From assembly GCF_033100095.1 (NCBI RefSeq), contig NZ_CP136921.1:3809001-3873000 (forward strand): a stretch of DNA of 64,000 bases, in the 5' to 3' direction. A model generated the notes under the pieces. That model saw only the letters and a program-made list of their open reading frames with translations. It was not told where the DNA came from and searched no databases. The translations under genes were made by a program, and so were the position numbers. This stretch comes from Diaphorobacter limosus. GTDB lineage: Bacteria > Pseudomonadota > Gammaproteobacteria > Burkholderiales > Burkholderiaceae_C. Of this stretch, positions 24,401 to 32,221 are shown in pieces. The stretch's first letter is position 1, and every line of letters starts with the position of its first letter.

Positions 24401-25245
24401 GCGTGCCGCTGGATGACGAAAGCGACGCCATGAACCCCGTGCGCGTGCGCGTGCGCCGCGAGGCCCAGCAGGCGGTGGCGCAGGGCGTGGCGCTGGACGC
24501 CGCGCTGCGCCAGGCCAGCTGGCGCGTCTTTGGCCCGCGCCCCGGCGGCTATGGCGCCGGGCTGCAGGAGCTGATCGCCAGCGGCCGCTGGAAAGAGCGC
24601 GCTGACTTGGGCGCGGCTTATCTGCGCGCCGGTAGCTTTGCCTACGGCCAGGATGCCCACGGCGTGGCCGCGCGCGCGGCGTTTGAGCAGCGCCTGTCGG
24701 GCGTGCAGGCGGTGCTGCACAACCAGGACAACCGCGAGCACGACATCCTCGACTCCGACGACTACTACCAGTTCCACGGCGGCATGGGCGCGGCCGTGGA
24801 GGCGCTGACCGGCGCGCAGCCGGCGCTCTACCACGGCGACCTGAGCGTGCCCGGCGCGCCGCGCATCCGCCCCTTGAGCGAGGAGCTGGCACGCGTGGTG
24901 CGCGCGCGCGCCGTCAACCCCAAGTGGCTGGATGGCGTCAAACGCCATGGCTACAAGGGCGCGTTCGAGATCGCCGCCACGGTGGACTACCTGTTCGCCT
25001 TCGACGCCACCAGCGGCGTGGTGGCCGATCACCAATACGCGCTGATCGCCAACGCCTATGTGCATGACGACGACACCCGGCAGTTTCTGCAGCAGCACAA
25101 CCCCCAGGCCCTGCGCGCCATCGCCGAGCGGCTGCTCGAAGCCATGGCCCGGGGTTTGTGGCAGGAGCCGGGCGACCAGCGTGCGCTGATCCAGCAGCAG
25201 CTGCTGGCGCTGGAGCAGCGGCTGGAGGGTTCGGATCATGATTAA
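21445..25245 (+). CDS. cobN: Cobaltochelatase large subunit CobN
   Basis: CobN binds hydrogenobyrinate a,c-diamide and inserts cobalt in the aerobic B12 pathway, powered by AAA+ partners. The 1266-residue length is typical. Recognisable parts are HVGKHGNLEWLPGK, the segment PYGYLAFY-like PHGYLAFYFWLRR, PLPHLYPFIVNDPGEG and FRDAFPNVIDLFD. The last codon and stop come from a repeat copy (25241-25297). The ATPase and VWA subunits encoded next are ChlI/ChlD-type rather than CobS/CobT. Confidence 0.95.
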   Translation: MHLLSTRPGGYVDDGGQGVVRVAQTPGDIVILSAADTTLSLLSEAAARLPDGFPSVRLANLMWLRQPASVDMYIDDVLQHARAIVIDHLGAASDWAYVVEQVQALALRRGLWVAFFSGDNQPDEQLIRRSTAQAADCDQLWRCLREGGADNAQGFYALIAHAALGLGQRPPPAQPLPAVLPYAPAQTLVQHPGAPLALLLFYRAHAQSGNTAVFDALLAQLSAQGLNTLALAIDSLKTPDTLATVQQLAHERGVDVVLNATSFAIVSLAADGAEPAAPVLLAGDAPVLQLITAGGTREQWQDDPHGLTPRDLAMHVVLPEVDGRITTRAISFKGLARRCERTEVDVVRYEPEGERIAFVAELARRWCALRHKSATDKRLALILANYPNDDARLANGVGLDTPASTLAILAALQGAGYDLGAAPLPPSSDALMHALVAGVTNDHAANPARPALQSLALADYLADFAQLTPESQAAVTQLWGAPEQDPMVRSGRFMVAGLRLGKVFIGVQPARGRDLDLLASYHDADLVPPHGYLAFYFWLRRAFAVDAVVHVGKHGNLEWLPGKSVALGAACWPDALLGPLPHLYPFIVNDPGEGSQAKRRSQAVIIDHLMPPLTRAESYGPLLDLERSMDEYYDALQLDPRRARHLRGVMLQQVIAAQLHLELGFAAPATDDEREALLARLDAYLCEIKESQIRDGLHILGQSPQGRQRTDTLVALARVASGQGAGQGGLLAALAQDLGLAGFDPLTPDWAAPWAGPRPAVLAQISDAPWRHAGHTRERLELLANALVAAHGHAAAPAPDAQAWPQTAAVLMRLRQQLAPRLDASGANEMRQLLRGLDGRFVPAGPSGAPSRGRPDVLPTGRNFYSVDTRAVPTPTAWHMGRLAAERVIERHLQDHGAYPESVGLSVWGTATMRSGGEDIAQALALLGVRPQWAPGSNRVSDVEVLPTSVLGRPRVDVTLRVSGFFRDAFPNVIDLFDTAVQAVARVPLDDESDAMNPVRVRVRREAQQAVAQGVALDAALRQASWRVFGPRPGGYGAGLQELIASGRWKERADLGAAYLRAGSFAYGQDAHGVAARAAFEQRLSGVQAVLHNQDNREHDILDSDDYYQFHGGMGAAVEALTGAQPALYHGDLSVPGAPRIRPLSEELARVVRARAVNPKWLDGVKRHGYKGAFEIAATVDYLFAFDATSGVVADHQYALIANAYVHDDDTRQFLQQHNPQALRAIAERLLEAMARGLWQEPGDQRALIQQQLLALEQRLEGSDHD

Positions 25246-25297
25246 AAACGGCCGCAGCGCCCGTCAGTAAAGCGAAAGCAGCTATCAAAATGATAAA
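25241..25297 (-). repeat. Interspersed AGCT/GCGC repeat, copy 3 (end of cobN)
   Basis: On the minus strand it reads ATTTTGATAGCTGCTTTCGC, then TTTACTGACG, GGCGCTGCGGCC and GTTTTTAAT. It begins at the cobN stop codon, so the last residues of CobN may be repeat-derived. Confidence 0.7.
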
Positions 25298-25347
25298 ACT
25301 TTCCCCGGCTGAGCTTCTACCAGCATCGGATGATTCCACCGTTGCTG

Positions 25348-25435
25348 GCCCTCACCCCCACCCTCTCCCAGAGGGAGAGGGCGTAAAACCGGCGCAGCCG
25401 ATCGCCCTCGCCCCTTTGGGGAGGGGTGAGGGGCC
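25348..25435 (+). repeat. REP-like palindromic pair, copy 3
   Basis: CCCTCACCCCCACCCTCTCC with CAGAGGGAGAGGG, then ATCGCCCTCGCCCC with TTTGGGGAGGGGTGAGGGG, form hairpins between cobN and the chelatase ATPase gene. It ends seven bases before the ATPase ATG and could influence its translation. Confidence 0.7.
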
Positions 25436-25442
25436 GCCCGCC

Positions 25443-26480
25443 ATGTCCACCAGCCCCAGCTTCCCCTTCACCGCCCTGGTCGCCCAGGAGCAGCTGCAAC
25501 GCGCGCTGTTGCTCGCCGCCATCGACCCTGCCATAGGCGGCGTGCTCATCGCCGGGCCGCGTGGCACGGCCAAGTCCACGGCGGCGCGCGCGCTGGCGGC
25601 GCTGCTGCCGGGCGCGCCCTTTGTCACCCTGCCGCTGGCGGCCAGCCTGGAGCAGCTGGTGGGCACGCTGAACCTGCAGGACGCGCTGCAGAACGGCCAG
25701 GTCAGCCTGCAGCCCGGCCTGTTGGCGCGCGCGCATGGCGGCGTGCTGTATGTCGATGAGGTCAACCTGCTACCCGACGCGCTGGTCGATGCGCTGCTGG
25801 ACGCAGCCGCCAGCGGCGTCAACACCGTTGAGCGCGACGGCATCTCTGAGCGTCACGCGGCGCGCTTCGTGCTGGTGGGCACCATGAACCCCGAGGAGGG
25901 CGAACTGCGCCCGCAGCTGCTCGACCGCTTTGGCCTGGCGCTGACCTTGGCCAACCCGCAGGACGCGGCCACGCGCAGCGCCATCGTGCGTGCGCGCCTG
26001 GCCTTCGAGGCCAACCCAGAGGCCCTGCTGGCTGCGCACCACGATGCGCTGGCGCAGCTGGGTCAGCGCATAGAAGCCGCGCGCGCACGCCTGGCGCAGC
26101 TGGCCTGGAGCGACGCCGTGCTGGCCCGCGCCGCCGAGCTGGCCCTCGCAGCCGGCGTGGACGGCCTGCGCGCCGACCTGGTCATGCTGCGCGCCGCCCG
26201 CGCCCTGGCGGCGCTGCAGGCGCGCCCGCAGGTGCTGCCTGAAGACGTGGACGCCGTGGCCGATCTGGCCCTGGCGCACCGGCGCGCAGACGCGCAGCCA
26301 CAGGCCCAGGCCCAGTCACCCCAACCCGCACAGCAGCCGCCATCGCAACCGCCATCGCAGACCGCAGCATCTCAGGGCGGGCAGGCGAGCCCCACGGGCG
26401 ACTGGGGCGCGCTGCCGCCCCGGCCGGCGCCCATGGTGCGCGTGGTCAACACCGGAGGGCTGGCGCCAAAAAAAGCCTGA
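25443..26480 (+). CDS. ChlI/BchI-type AAA+ ATPase subunit of cobaltochelatase
   Basis: This is the AAA+ motor that remodels CobN for cobalt insertion. The 345-residue protein has Walker A GPRGTAKST (about residues 37-45), Walker B VLYVDEVNLL, and the ChlI motifs GTMNPEEGELRPQLLDRFGL. The C-terminus from about residue 280 is a Pro/Gln-rich linker. The frame ends PKKA-stop directly after a seven-A run. The following frame, lacking a good start, encodes the VWA domain, so this gene probably yields both this short product and a longer ChlD-like fusion by -1 frameshifting. Confidence 0.88.
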   Translation: MSTSPSFPFTALVAQEQLQRALLLAAIDPAIGGVLIAGPRGTAKSTAARALAALLPGAPFVTLPLAASLEQLVGTLNLQDALQNGQVSLQPGLLARAHGGVLYVDEVNLLPDALVDALLDAAASGVNTVERDGISERHAARFVLVGTMNPEEGELRPQLLDRFGLALTLANPQDAATRSAIVRARLAFEANPEALLAAHHDALAQLGQRIEAARARLAQLAWSDAVLARAAELALAAGVDGLRADLVMLRAARALAALQARPQVLPEDVDAVADLALAHRRADAQPQAQAQSPQPAQQPPSQPPSQTAASQGGQASPTGDWGALPPRPAPMVRVVNTGGLAPKKA

Positions 26481-26528
26481 GCCACTCCAGGCCCGGCGCT
26501 GCACAGGCGCAGGGCGCCTGGCGGTGGC
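26468..26528 (+). other. Predicted programmed -1 ribosomal frameshift signal
   Basis: The slippery heptamer A-AAA-AAA (26468-26474) is in the correct phase of the upstream frame, two codons before its TGA. Six bases later a strong stem begins: GCCAC (26481-26485) pairs with GTGGC (26524-26528), CCAGGC (26487-26492) with GCCTGG (26516-26521), and an inner GCGC with GCGC. A -1 slip joins the ATPase frame to the open VWA frame without a stop. Confidence 0.75.
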
Positions 26529-27145
26529 GCAGCCCCCCACGCAGTGCGGCGCTGCCCCGGCCCGGCTTGGCGCGGGCGGCCGGGCAGGGCAGGCAGATCG
26601 ACTGGCCGCACACCCTGCGAGTCAAAGGGCCGCAGGCGCTGCAGAGCGGCCATTTGCGACGGCGCGCGGTGCCGCAGCGCCCAAGCCGGCTGCACCTTAT
26701 CGTGCTCGACACTTCGGGCTCCATGCAGCGCGGCGCCCGCCTGGCGCTGGCCAAGGGCTACACCGCGCGCCTGATCGAGCAGGCCGCGCGCGCGGGCGAG
26801 CATGTGGCGCTGCTGGCCTTTGGCGGCCAGGGCGTGCAGTTGTTGCTGCCGCCCGGCCCGGCGCGCGCATCGGGGGCGGGGCGGGTGCGGCCGCTTGCCG
26901 GCGGCGGCGGCACGCCGCTGGCGGCCGCCCTGGCGCAGGCCGATCGCCTGGCCGCCCAGGCGCTGCGCCGGGGCGTGGGCGGGGCCTGCCTGTGGCTGCT
27001 GACCGACGGCCGCACGCTGGCATCGCCGCCCGCGCCGCAGATCGCACAGCAGGTGATCGTGGACTTTGACGACCCGCTGCGCCCCGCCGGCCGCTGCCCG
27101 GCCTGGGCCGCAGCCTGGGGGGCGGACTACCGCTTGCCGGCTTGA
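26474..27145 (+). CDS. VWA-domain (ChlD/BchD-type) chelatase segment, reached by -1 frameshift
   Basis: The segment provides the von Willebrand A domain that links the AAA+ motor to CobN. It has the metal-ion-dependent adhesion motif DTSGSM, a downstream GGGGTPL and a closing LLTDGRT. The frame is open from the slippery site, reading SLSHSRPG, but has no ATG or GTG before the domain. The only alternative is a TTG at 26567 without a clear ribosome-binding site. I therefore give the start as the first codon after a -1 slip. Independent initiation remains possible. Confidence 0.82.
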   Translation, partial: SLSHSRPGAAQAQGAWRWRSPPRSAALPRPGLARAAGQGRQIDWPHTLRVKGPQALQSGHLRRRAVPQRPSRLHLIVLDTSGSMQRGARLALAKGYTARLIEQAARAGEHVALLAFGGQGVQLLLPPGPARASGAGRVRPLAGGGGTPLAAALAQADRLAAQALRRGVGGACLWLLTDGRTLASPPAPQIAQQVIVDFDDPLRPAGRCPAWAAAWGADYRLPA

Positions 27146-27177
27146 TGTTTTGCTGTTTTTTTCAAGAAAGGATCTTC

Positions 27178-29316
27178 ATGCGCAACCTTCTCCATTTGCC
27201 TCGGCAGTTGCCGTTGCACTCCCTGGCGCTGGCCGTCTCTGGCCTGGCGTTTTCCGTTCAGGCCCAGGAGGGCGCCACCCTGCCCACCGTGCAGGTGCGC
27301 GCCGAGCCCACCCCGGCCGGCAGCAGCCTGGCGCTGGACGAGCCCTCTGCCACCGGCTCGCGCCTGGGGCTGACGGCACGAGAAACCCCGGCCAGCGTCA
27401 GCAGCCTGGGGGCCGCCGACATCGCCGAGCGTGCGCTGACCCGTGCCCAGGACGTGGCCGTGCGCATGCCCGGCATCACCGAATCGCCCGCGCCCGGCAA
27501 TGGCGGTACGTCATTGGCAGCGCGCGGCTTCAGCGGCCACAACTCGGTGGCGCAAATGGTCGATGGCACACGCCTCATCGTCGCCTCGGGCACCATCACC
27601 TACCCGTTCTCCACCTGGCCCATGGAGTCGGTGCAGGTGCTGCGCGGCCCGGCATCGGTGCTGTATGGCGACGGCGCCATCGGTGCGGTGGTCAACTACA
27701 TCACCAAGCAGCCGCGCTTTGACAAGACCGAGCGCGAGGCCTTCGTCGCCGCCGGCTCTTACGGCGCCGTGCAGGGCGGCATCGGCCTGCGTGGCCCGAT
27801 CAACGACACGCTGGCTTACTCGGTCTATCTGGATGCAGAGCGCAGCGACGGCTACCGCCGCTTCATGGACGTGCAGCGCCGCAATTACGCCCTGGCGCTG
27901 ACGGCGCGCGCCAGCCGCGACCTGACGGCCACGCTGTCGCTGGACGGTGGCGTGAACGACGATGCGCGTTACTTTGGCACGCCGCTCAAGAATGGCCAGC
28001 TCGACAAGCGCGTGCGCCGCACCAACTACAACGTTGCCGACTCGGTGGTCAAGTACGACGACCGCATGTGGCGCCTGAAGGTGGACTACCAGGCCGCGCC
28101 GGGCCTGCGCCTGCGCAACGAGACCTACCACCTGAGCACCGACCGCCATTGGCGCAACGCCGAGAGCTACGCCTTCAACGCCGCCGGCACGCAGGTGCTG
28201 CGCAGCGACTACCTGGAGATCCTGCACGACCAGACCCAGACCGGCAACCGCCTGGACGCCACCATCGATGGCCACCTGGGCGGCATGAAGAGCCGCGTGA
28301 TCGTCGGTCTGGACTGGTACCGCACGCATCTGCTGCACACCAACAACTCGCCATATGGCGGCGCGAGCAGCGTTGACCCGTTCGTGTTTGATGCCGGGCA
28401 GTTCATCAGCCCCGTGGCCACCACCCTGGGGCGCGATTCGACCCTGCGCACCACGGCGCTGTTTACCGAAGGCGTGCTGGATGTGTCGCCCACCTGGAAG
28501 CTGGTGGCCGGCCTGCGCAGCGACCGCATGGAGCTTGACACCACCGACGTGCGCCGGAGTCTGCAGCAGGGCAAGAAGTACGACCCCCTCACCGGTCGCC
28601 TGGGCGCGGTGTGGTCGCCCAGCAGCACGCTGTCGCTGTATGGCCAGTTTGCCACCGGCACCGATCCGCTCTCGGGCGCGCTGTCGCTGCCGGGCGGGGG
28701 GGATAAGTTTGACCTGACCAAAGGCCGCCAGGTGGAGCTGGGCGCCAAGGGCGCGCTGCCCGAGCTGCGCGGTGAGTGGACGGTGGCGCTGTACAAGATC
28801 GAGAAGCGCAACCTGCTCTCGCGCGACGCAAACGACCCCACCATCACCCAGCAGATCGGCCAGCAGTCCTCCACCGGCCTGGAGCTGGCCTTTGCCGCCG
28901 AGCCCGTGCGCGGCTGGACCATAGACGCCAACGCCGCCCTGCTGCGCGCGCGCTACGACGACTACCAGGAGCTGGTGTCGGGCCAACTGGTCTCGCGCAG
29001 CGGCAACACGCCCACCGGCGTGCCCGAGCGCACCCTCAACGTCTGGACCGCCTGGCGCTTTGCGCCGCAGTGGCGCCTGGGCCTGGGCCTGCGCTACGTG
29101 GGTGAGCGCCAGGGCAACACCGCCAATACGACCAAGCTGCCCGCCTACACGGTGTGGGACGCGGGCCTGGGCTACGAGCCCACGCGCCAGCTGCAGCTGG
29201 GCCTGTCGGTGAAGAACCTGGCCGACCGCGACTACGCTGTTTCGGGCCAGGCCGGCAGAACCTGGCTGCTGGGCGCGCCGCGCACCGTGATGCTGACGCT
29301 GCGAACGCAGTTCTGA
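27178..29316 (+). CDS. TonB-dependent outer-membrane receptor
   Basis: This 712-residue TonB-dependent receptor has a signal peptide to about residue 29 (SVQAQ), a plug domain with AARGFSGHNSVAQMVDGTRL and VQVLRGPASVLYGDGAIGAV, and a barrel ending MLTLRTQF. The layout is that of siderophore or metal-chelate receptors (FepA/FhuE-like). The next gene is a PepSY-associated membrane protein, a partner often found beside siderophore receptors. Its place at the end of the B12 locus allows a role in cobalt or corrinoid uptake, but the substrate cannot be read. The ATG at 27178 follows AAGAAAGGA. Confidence 0.9.
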   Translation: MRNLLHLPRQLPLHSLALAVSGLAFSVQAQEGATLPTVQVRAEPTPAGSSLALDEPSATGSRLGLTARETPASVSSLGAADIAERALTRAQDVAVRMPGITESPAPGNGGTSLAARGFSGHNSVAQMVDGTRLIVASGTITYPFSTWPMESVQVLRGPASVLYGDGAIGAVVNYITKQPRFDKTEREAFVAAGSYGAVQGGIGLRGPINDTLAYSVYLDAERSDGYRRFMDVQRRNYALALTARASRDLTATLSLDGGVNDDARYFGTPLKNGQLDKRVRRTNYNVADSVVKYDDRMWRLKVDYQAAPGLRLRNETYHLSTDRHWRNAESYAFNAAGTQVLRSDYLEILHDQTQTGNRLDATIDGHLGGMKSRVIVGLDWYRTHLLHTNNSPYGGASSVDPFVFDAGQFISPVATTLGRDSTLRTTALFTEGVLDVSPTWKLVAGLRSDRMELDTTDVRRSLQQGKKYDPLTGRLGAVWSPSSTLSLYGQFATGTDPLSGALSLPGGGDKFDLTKGRQVELGAKGALPELRGEWTVALYKIEKRNLLSRDANDPTITQQIGQQSSTGLELAFAAEPVRGWTIDANAALLRARYDDYQELVSGQLVSRSGNTPTGVPERTLNVWTAWRFAPQWRLGLGLRYVGERQGNTANTTKLPAYTVWDAGLGYEPTRQLQLGLSVKNLADRDYAVSGQAGRTWLLGAPRTVMLTLRTQF

Positions 29317-29432
29317 AATGAATCACCCCCCTGTGCCGCTGCGCGGCGGGGCTGCCCTTGCGCGGTGGCCCACGCTGGGGCCGCGCCAGTTTCATGGGCC
29401 GTGGGTGGCGCGCAGCGCCATGGATAACTGAA
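29317..29432 (+). repeat. Intergenic repeat element, family B, copy 2
   Basis: The gap between the TonB receptor and the PepSY protein contains, at 29341-29370, the 30-base core GCGCGGCGGGGC then TGCCCTTGCGCGGTGGCC shared with 16869-16898 (one mismatch). The remainder (CACGCTGGGGCCGCGCC, GTGGGTGGCGCGCAGCGCC) is also GC-rich and partly self-complementary. I see no gene in it. Confidence 0.55.
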
Positions 29433-31010
29433 ATGAAAAAGACGCTGATTTGGCTGCACAAGTGGCTGGGCGTGGTGCTGGCGCTGTTCTTCCTGATGTG
29501 GTTTGCCAGCGGGGTGGTGCTGTATTACGTGCCCTTTCCCAACCTGACGCAGACCGAGCGCCTGGCCGGCCTGGCGCCGCTGCAGCTGCCTGGGGGGTGC
29601 TGCCTTGCCGCACCGGATGCGGCCGCACGCGCCGGCCTGGCCGCGCCCCGGCTGGAGCAGGCGCGCCTGGGGATGCTGGGCACGCGCCCGGTGTGGCGCC
29701 TGAGCGCGGCCGGCGAGGGCGGGGCGCCGCGCTGGCATGTCATTGACGCCGTCCACGGGAAGCTGCTGGCGCCACTCGATACCGCGCAGGCGGTGCAGCT
29801 GGCCGAGGCCTTCAGCGGCCGCAGCGCCCTGGGCAGCGAATGGCTGGAGCGCGACCAGTGGACCGTGCCGCAAGGCCTGGACGCGCACCGCCCGCTGCTC
29901 AAGGTGCGCCTTGCGGGCGACGATGGCCTGGAGCTGTACGTGTCACCCGGCGCCGCAGAGGTGGTGCGCGATACACGCCGCGCCGAGCGCTTCTGGAACT
30001 GGCTGGGCGCCGTGCCGCACTGGATTTACCCGACCGTGTTGCGCATGTTTCCGGCCGCGTGGCACCAGGTGGTGGTGTGGCTGTCGATACCCGCCGTGCT
30101 GCTGGCCGCCACCGGGCTGGTGCTGGGTGTGTGGCAGCTGTTCTTGAACAAGAGCCGCTGGATTCCCTACCGCAAACCCTGGTGGCGCTGGCACCACATC
30201 ACCGGACTGGTGGCTGGGGTGTTTACCTTCACCTGGATGTTGTCCGGTCTGCTGTCCATGGGGCCGTTCGGCGTTTTTGACGGCACCCGGCTGGAGCTGC
30301 GGGCGCGTGCGCTGTGGGCCGGGGCTGCCCCGGTGCTGACACGCGGCCCGGCCGCCGCCACGGCGCTGGCGCAGGCCGCCGGCCTGACGCCGCTGGAGCT
30401 GGACATGCAGCAGGTCGCCGGCCAAGCCTGGTGGCGCGTGCAGGGGCGCCTGGCCGATGGCGCCTTGGCCCAGCGCCTGGTGCGCGCCGACGACGGCGCC
30501 AGTAGTGCAGTCAGTAGTGCAACCGATGGTGCGGCCGTGCGCGCGGCCCTGCCCGACGCTGCCGTGCTGCAGGCGCTGGCCGCCATGCGCCCGCAACTGC
30601 CGCCGCCGCAGATCGCGCAGCTGGCGCAGTACGACGACGCCTACTACGCACGCACCCAGGACATCGACGCCCTGGCGCGGCGCCCGCTGCCCGTGTGGCG
30701 CGCGCACTGGCCGCAGGACGGCATCACGGTCTATGCCGACCCTGCCAGCGCGCGCATCGTCATGCAGGCCGACAACCGCACGCCCTACAAACGCTGGCTC
30801 TACCACGGCCTGCACAGCCTGGACTTCGCGCCGCTGCTGGCACGCCCGCTGCTGCGCGAAGCGCTGGTCGTGGGGCTGTCGCTGCTTGGGGTGGCGCTGT
30901 GCGTCACATCCTGCGTGCTGGCCTGGCGCGTGCTGGTGCCAAAGCGCCGGCGCCAGCGGCCATCGGGGGTGGCGAGGGCTGGGGCGACAATCGCGGCCCA
31001 GGAAGCCTGA
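29433..31010 (+). CDS. PepSY-associated transmembrane protein (PiuB-like)
   Basis: This 525-residue inner-membrane protein has about four long hydrophobic helices: residues 8-30 (WLHKWLGVVLALFF), a pair near 210-265 and one near 475-500. Large periplasmic segments between them contain PepSY-like stretches. The family includes PiuB and iron-uptake reductases that can release metal from chelates after receptor import. It directly follows a TonB-dependent receptor, which fits. Specific activity is inference. Confidence 0.82.
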   Translation: MKKTLIWLHKWLGVVLALFFLMWFASGVVLYYVPFPNLTQTERLAGLAPLQLPGGCCLAAPDAAARAGLAAPRLEQARLGMLGTRPVWRLSAAGEGGAPRWHVIDAVHGKLLAPLDTAQAVQLAEAFSGRSALGSEWLERDQWTVPQGLDAHRPLLKVRLAGDDGLELYVSPGAAEVVRDTRRAERFWNWLGAVPHWIYPTVLRMFPAAWHQVVVWLSIPAVLLAATGLVLGVWQLFLNKSRWIPYRKPWWRWHHITGLVAGVFTFTWMLSGLLSMGPFGVFDGTRLELRARALWAGAAPVLTRGPAAATALAQAAGLTPLELDMQQVAGQAWWRVQGRLADGALAQRLVRADDGASSAVSSATDGAAVRAALPDAAVLQALAAMRPQLPPPQIAQLAQYDDAYYARTQDIDALARRPLPVWRAHWPQDGITVYADPASARIVMQADNRTPYKRWLYHGLHSLDFAPLLARPLLREALVVGLSLLGVALCVTSCVLAWRVLVPKRRRQRPSGVARAGATIAAQEA

Positions 31011-31013
31011 ACC

Positions 31014-31541
31014 ATGACGCTGCACTCCTGCACCTTCACCACCCCCTTGGGCGACATGCTGGCTGTGGCGTCGCCGGCCGGCCTGTGCCTGCTTGAATTC
31101 GTCGGCCAGAAGGGCCTGGAGCGTGAACTGGCCCAGGTGCAGGCGGCGCGCGGCACGGCCGTGCAGGCGGGCGCCAGCCCCATCCTGGCCCAGACCCGGG
31201 CCGAGGTGGCCGAATACTTTGCCGGGCGGCGCCAGGGTTTTGGCGTGGCGCTCGATCTTGTGGGCACCGCCTTTCAGCTGGCCGCCTGGCAGGCGCTGCT
31301 GGCCATTCCCCACGGCCAGACGCGCAGTTATGCGCAGCAGGCCCGCTCCATAGGCCAACCCACGGCCACGCGCGCCGTGGCGGCGGCCAACGGCGCCAAC
31401 AAGGTGTCCATCATCGTGCCCTGCCACCGCGTGATCGGCAGCAACGGCAGCCTGACCGGCTTTGGCGGCGGCCTGGCGCGCAAGCAGGCCCTGCTGGCAC
31501 TGGAAGGCCGGGCGCAACAACAGGATTTACATGGCATCTGA
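31014..31541 (+). CDS. ogt: Methylated-DNA--protein-cysteine methyltransferase
   Basis: This suicide repair enzyme removes O6-alkyl groups from guanine. The 175-residue protein has the active site VPCHRVIGSNGSLTGFGGG with the acceptor Cys, preceded by a helix-turn-helix segment (TATRAVAAANGANKVSII). The N-terminal ribonuclease-like domain is present, so length and layout fit Ogt. It starts three bases after the PepSY gene and overlaps the bluB start by 11 bases. Confidence 0.94.
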   Translation: MTLHSCTFTTPLGDMLAVASPAGLCLLEFVGQKGLERELAQVQAARGTAVQAGASPILAQTRAEVAEYFAGRRQGFGVALDLVGTAFQLAAWQALLAIPHGQTRSYAQQARSIGQPTATRAVAAANGANKVSIIVPCHRVIGSNGSLTGFGGGLARKQALLALEGRAQQQDLHGI

Positions 31542-32217
31542 CACCCCACCCACGGCCCAGGCCTACGGCGCACAAGAGCGCGCCGCCATCTACCGCGCCA
31601 TCGACGAGCGGCGCGACATGCGCCACTTCGCCGGCGGCAGCGTGGCGCCCGAGGTGCTCACGCGCCTGCTCACCGCCGCGCACCACGCGCCCAGCGTCGG
31701 CTTCATGCAGCCCTGGCGCTTCATCCGCGTGCGCAGCCGCGCCCTGCGCGAGCAGCTCCATGCCTGTGTCGAGGTGGAGCGCCAGCGCACGGCCGACGCC
31801 CTGGGCGAGCGCCGCGATGGCTTTTTGCAGCTCAAGGTCGAAGGCCTGCTCGATGCCGCCGAGGTCTTTGCCGTGGCCCTGGCCGATGGGCGCGAGGCCC
31901 ATGTGTTCGGCCGTCGCACCCTGCCCGAGATGGATCTGGCCTCGGTCGCCTGCGCTATCCAGAACCTGTGGCTGGCGGCGCGCGCCGAGGGGCTGGGCAT
32001 GGGCTGGGTGTCCTTCTTCGATCCGGCCGATGTCGCCCGGCTGCTGCAACTGCCGCCGGGCGCGCGCGCCGTGGCGCTGCTCTGCCTGGGGCCGGTGCAT
32101 GGTTTTTACGAGGAGCCCATGCTTGCCCGCGAACGCTGGGCACGCCGGGCGCCGCTCGCATCGGTGGTGTTTGACGATGGCTGGAGGCGGCAGGCCGACT
32201 GGCTGGATCGGGCCTGA
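31531..32217 (+). CDS. bluB: 5,6-dimethylbenzimidazole synthase BluB
   Basis: BluB cleaves reduced FMN with oxygen to make dimethylbenzimidazole, the lower ligand of B12. The 228-residue nitroreductase-fold protein shows the BluB hallmarks RRDMRHF near the N-terminus, HHAPSVGFMQPWRFI, SVACAIQNLWLAARAEGLGMGWVSFFDP and LCLGPV. The ATG at 31531 gives the family N-terminus. It ends the B12-related block and implies aerobic cobalamin completion in this organism. Confidence 0.94.
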   Translation: MASDTPPTAQAYGAQERAAIYRAIDERRDMRHFAGGSVAPEVLTRLLTAAHHAPSVGFMQPWRFIRVRSRALREQLHACVEVERQRTADALGERRDGFLQLKVEGLLDAAEVFAVALADGREAHVFGRRTLPEMDLASVACAIQNLWLAARAEGLGMGWVSFFDPADVARLLQLPPGARAVALLCLGPVHGFYEEPMLARERWARRAPLASVVFDDGWRRQADWLDRA

Positions 32218-32221
32218 AGGC

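Noticed and set aside
21244..25239. A 1331-codon open frame on the minus strand opposite cobN and cobW
   Set aside because: It is the shadow of high-GC coding sequence. It is low in complexity, rich in Arg, His, Gln and Ala, and has no recognisable domain, whereas the plus strand encodes a clear CobN.
26567..27145. Independently started VWA gene from TTG at 26567
   Set aside because: No ribosome-binding site precedes this TTG, and the frame is open back to a classical slippery site, so frameshift expression is preferred, though not proven.
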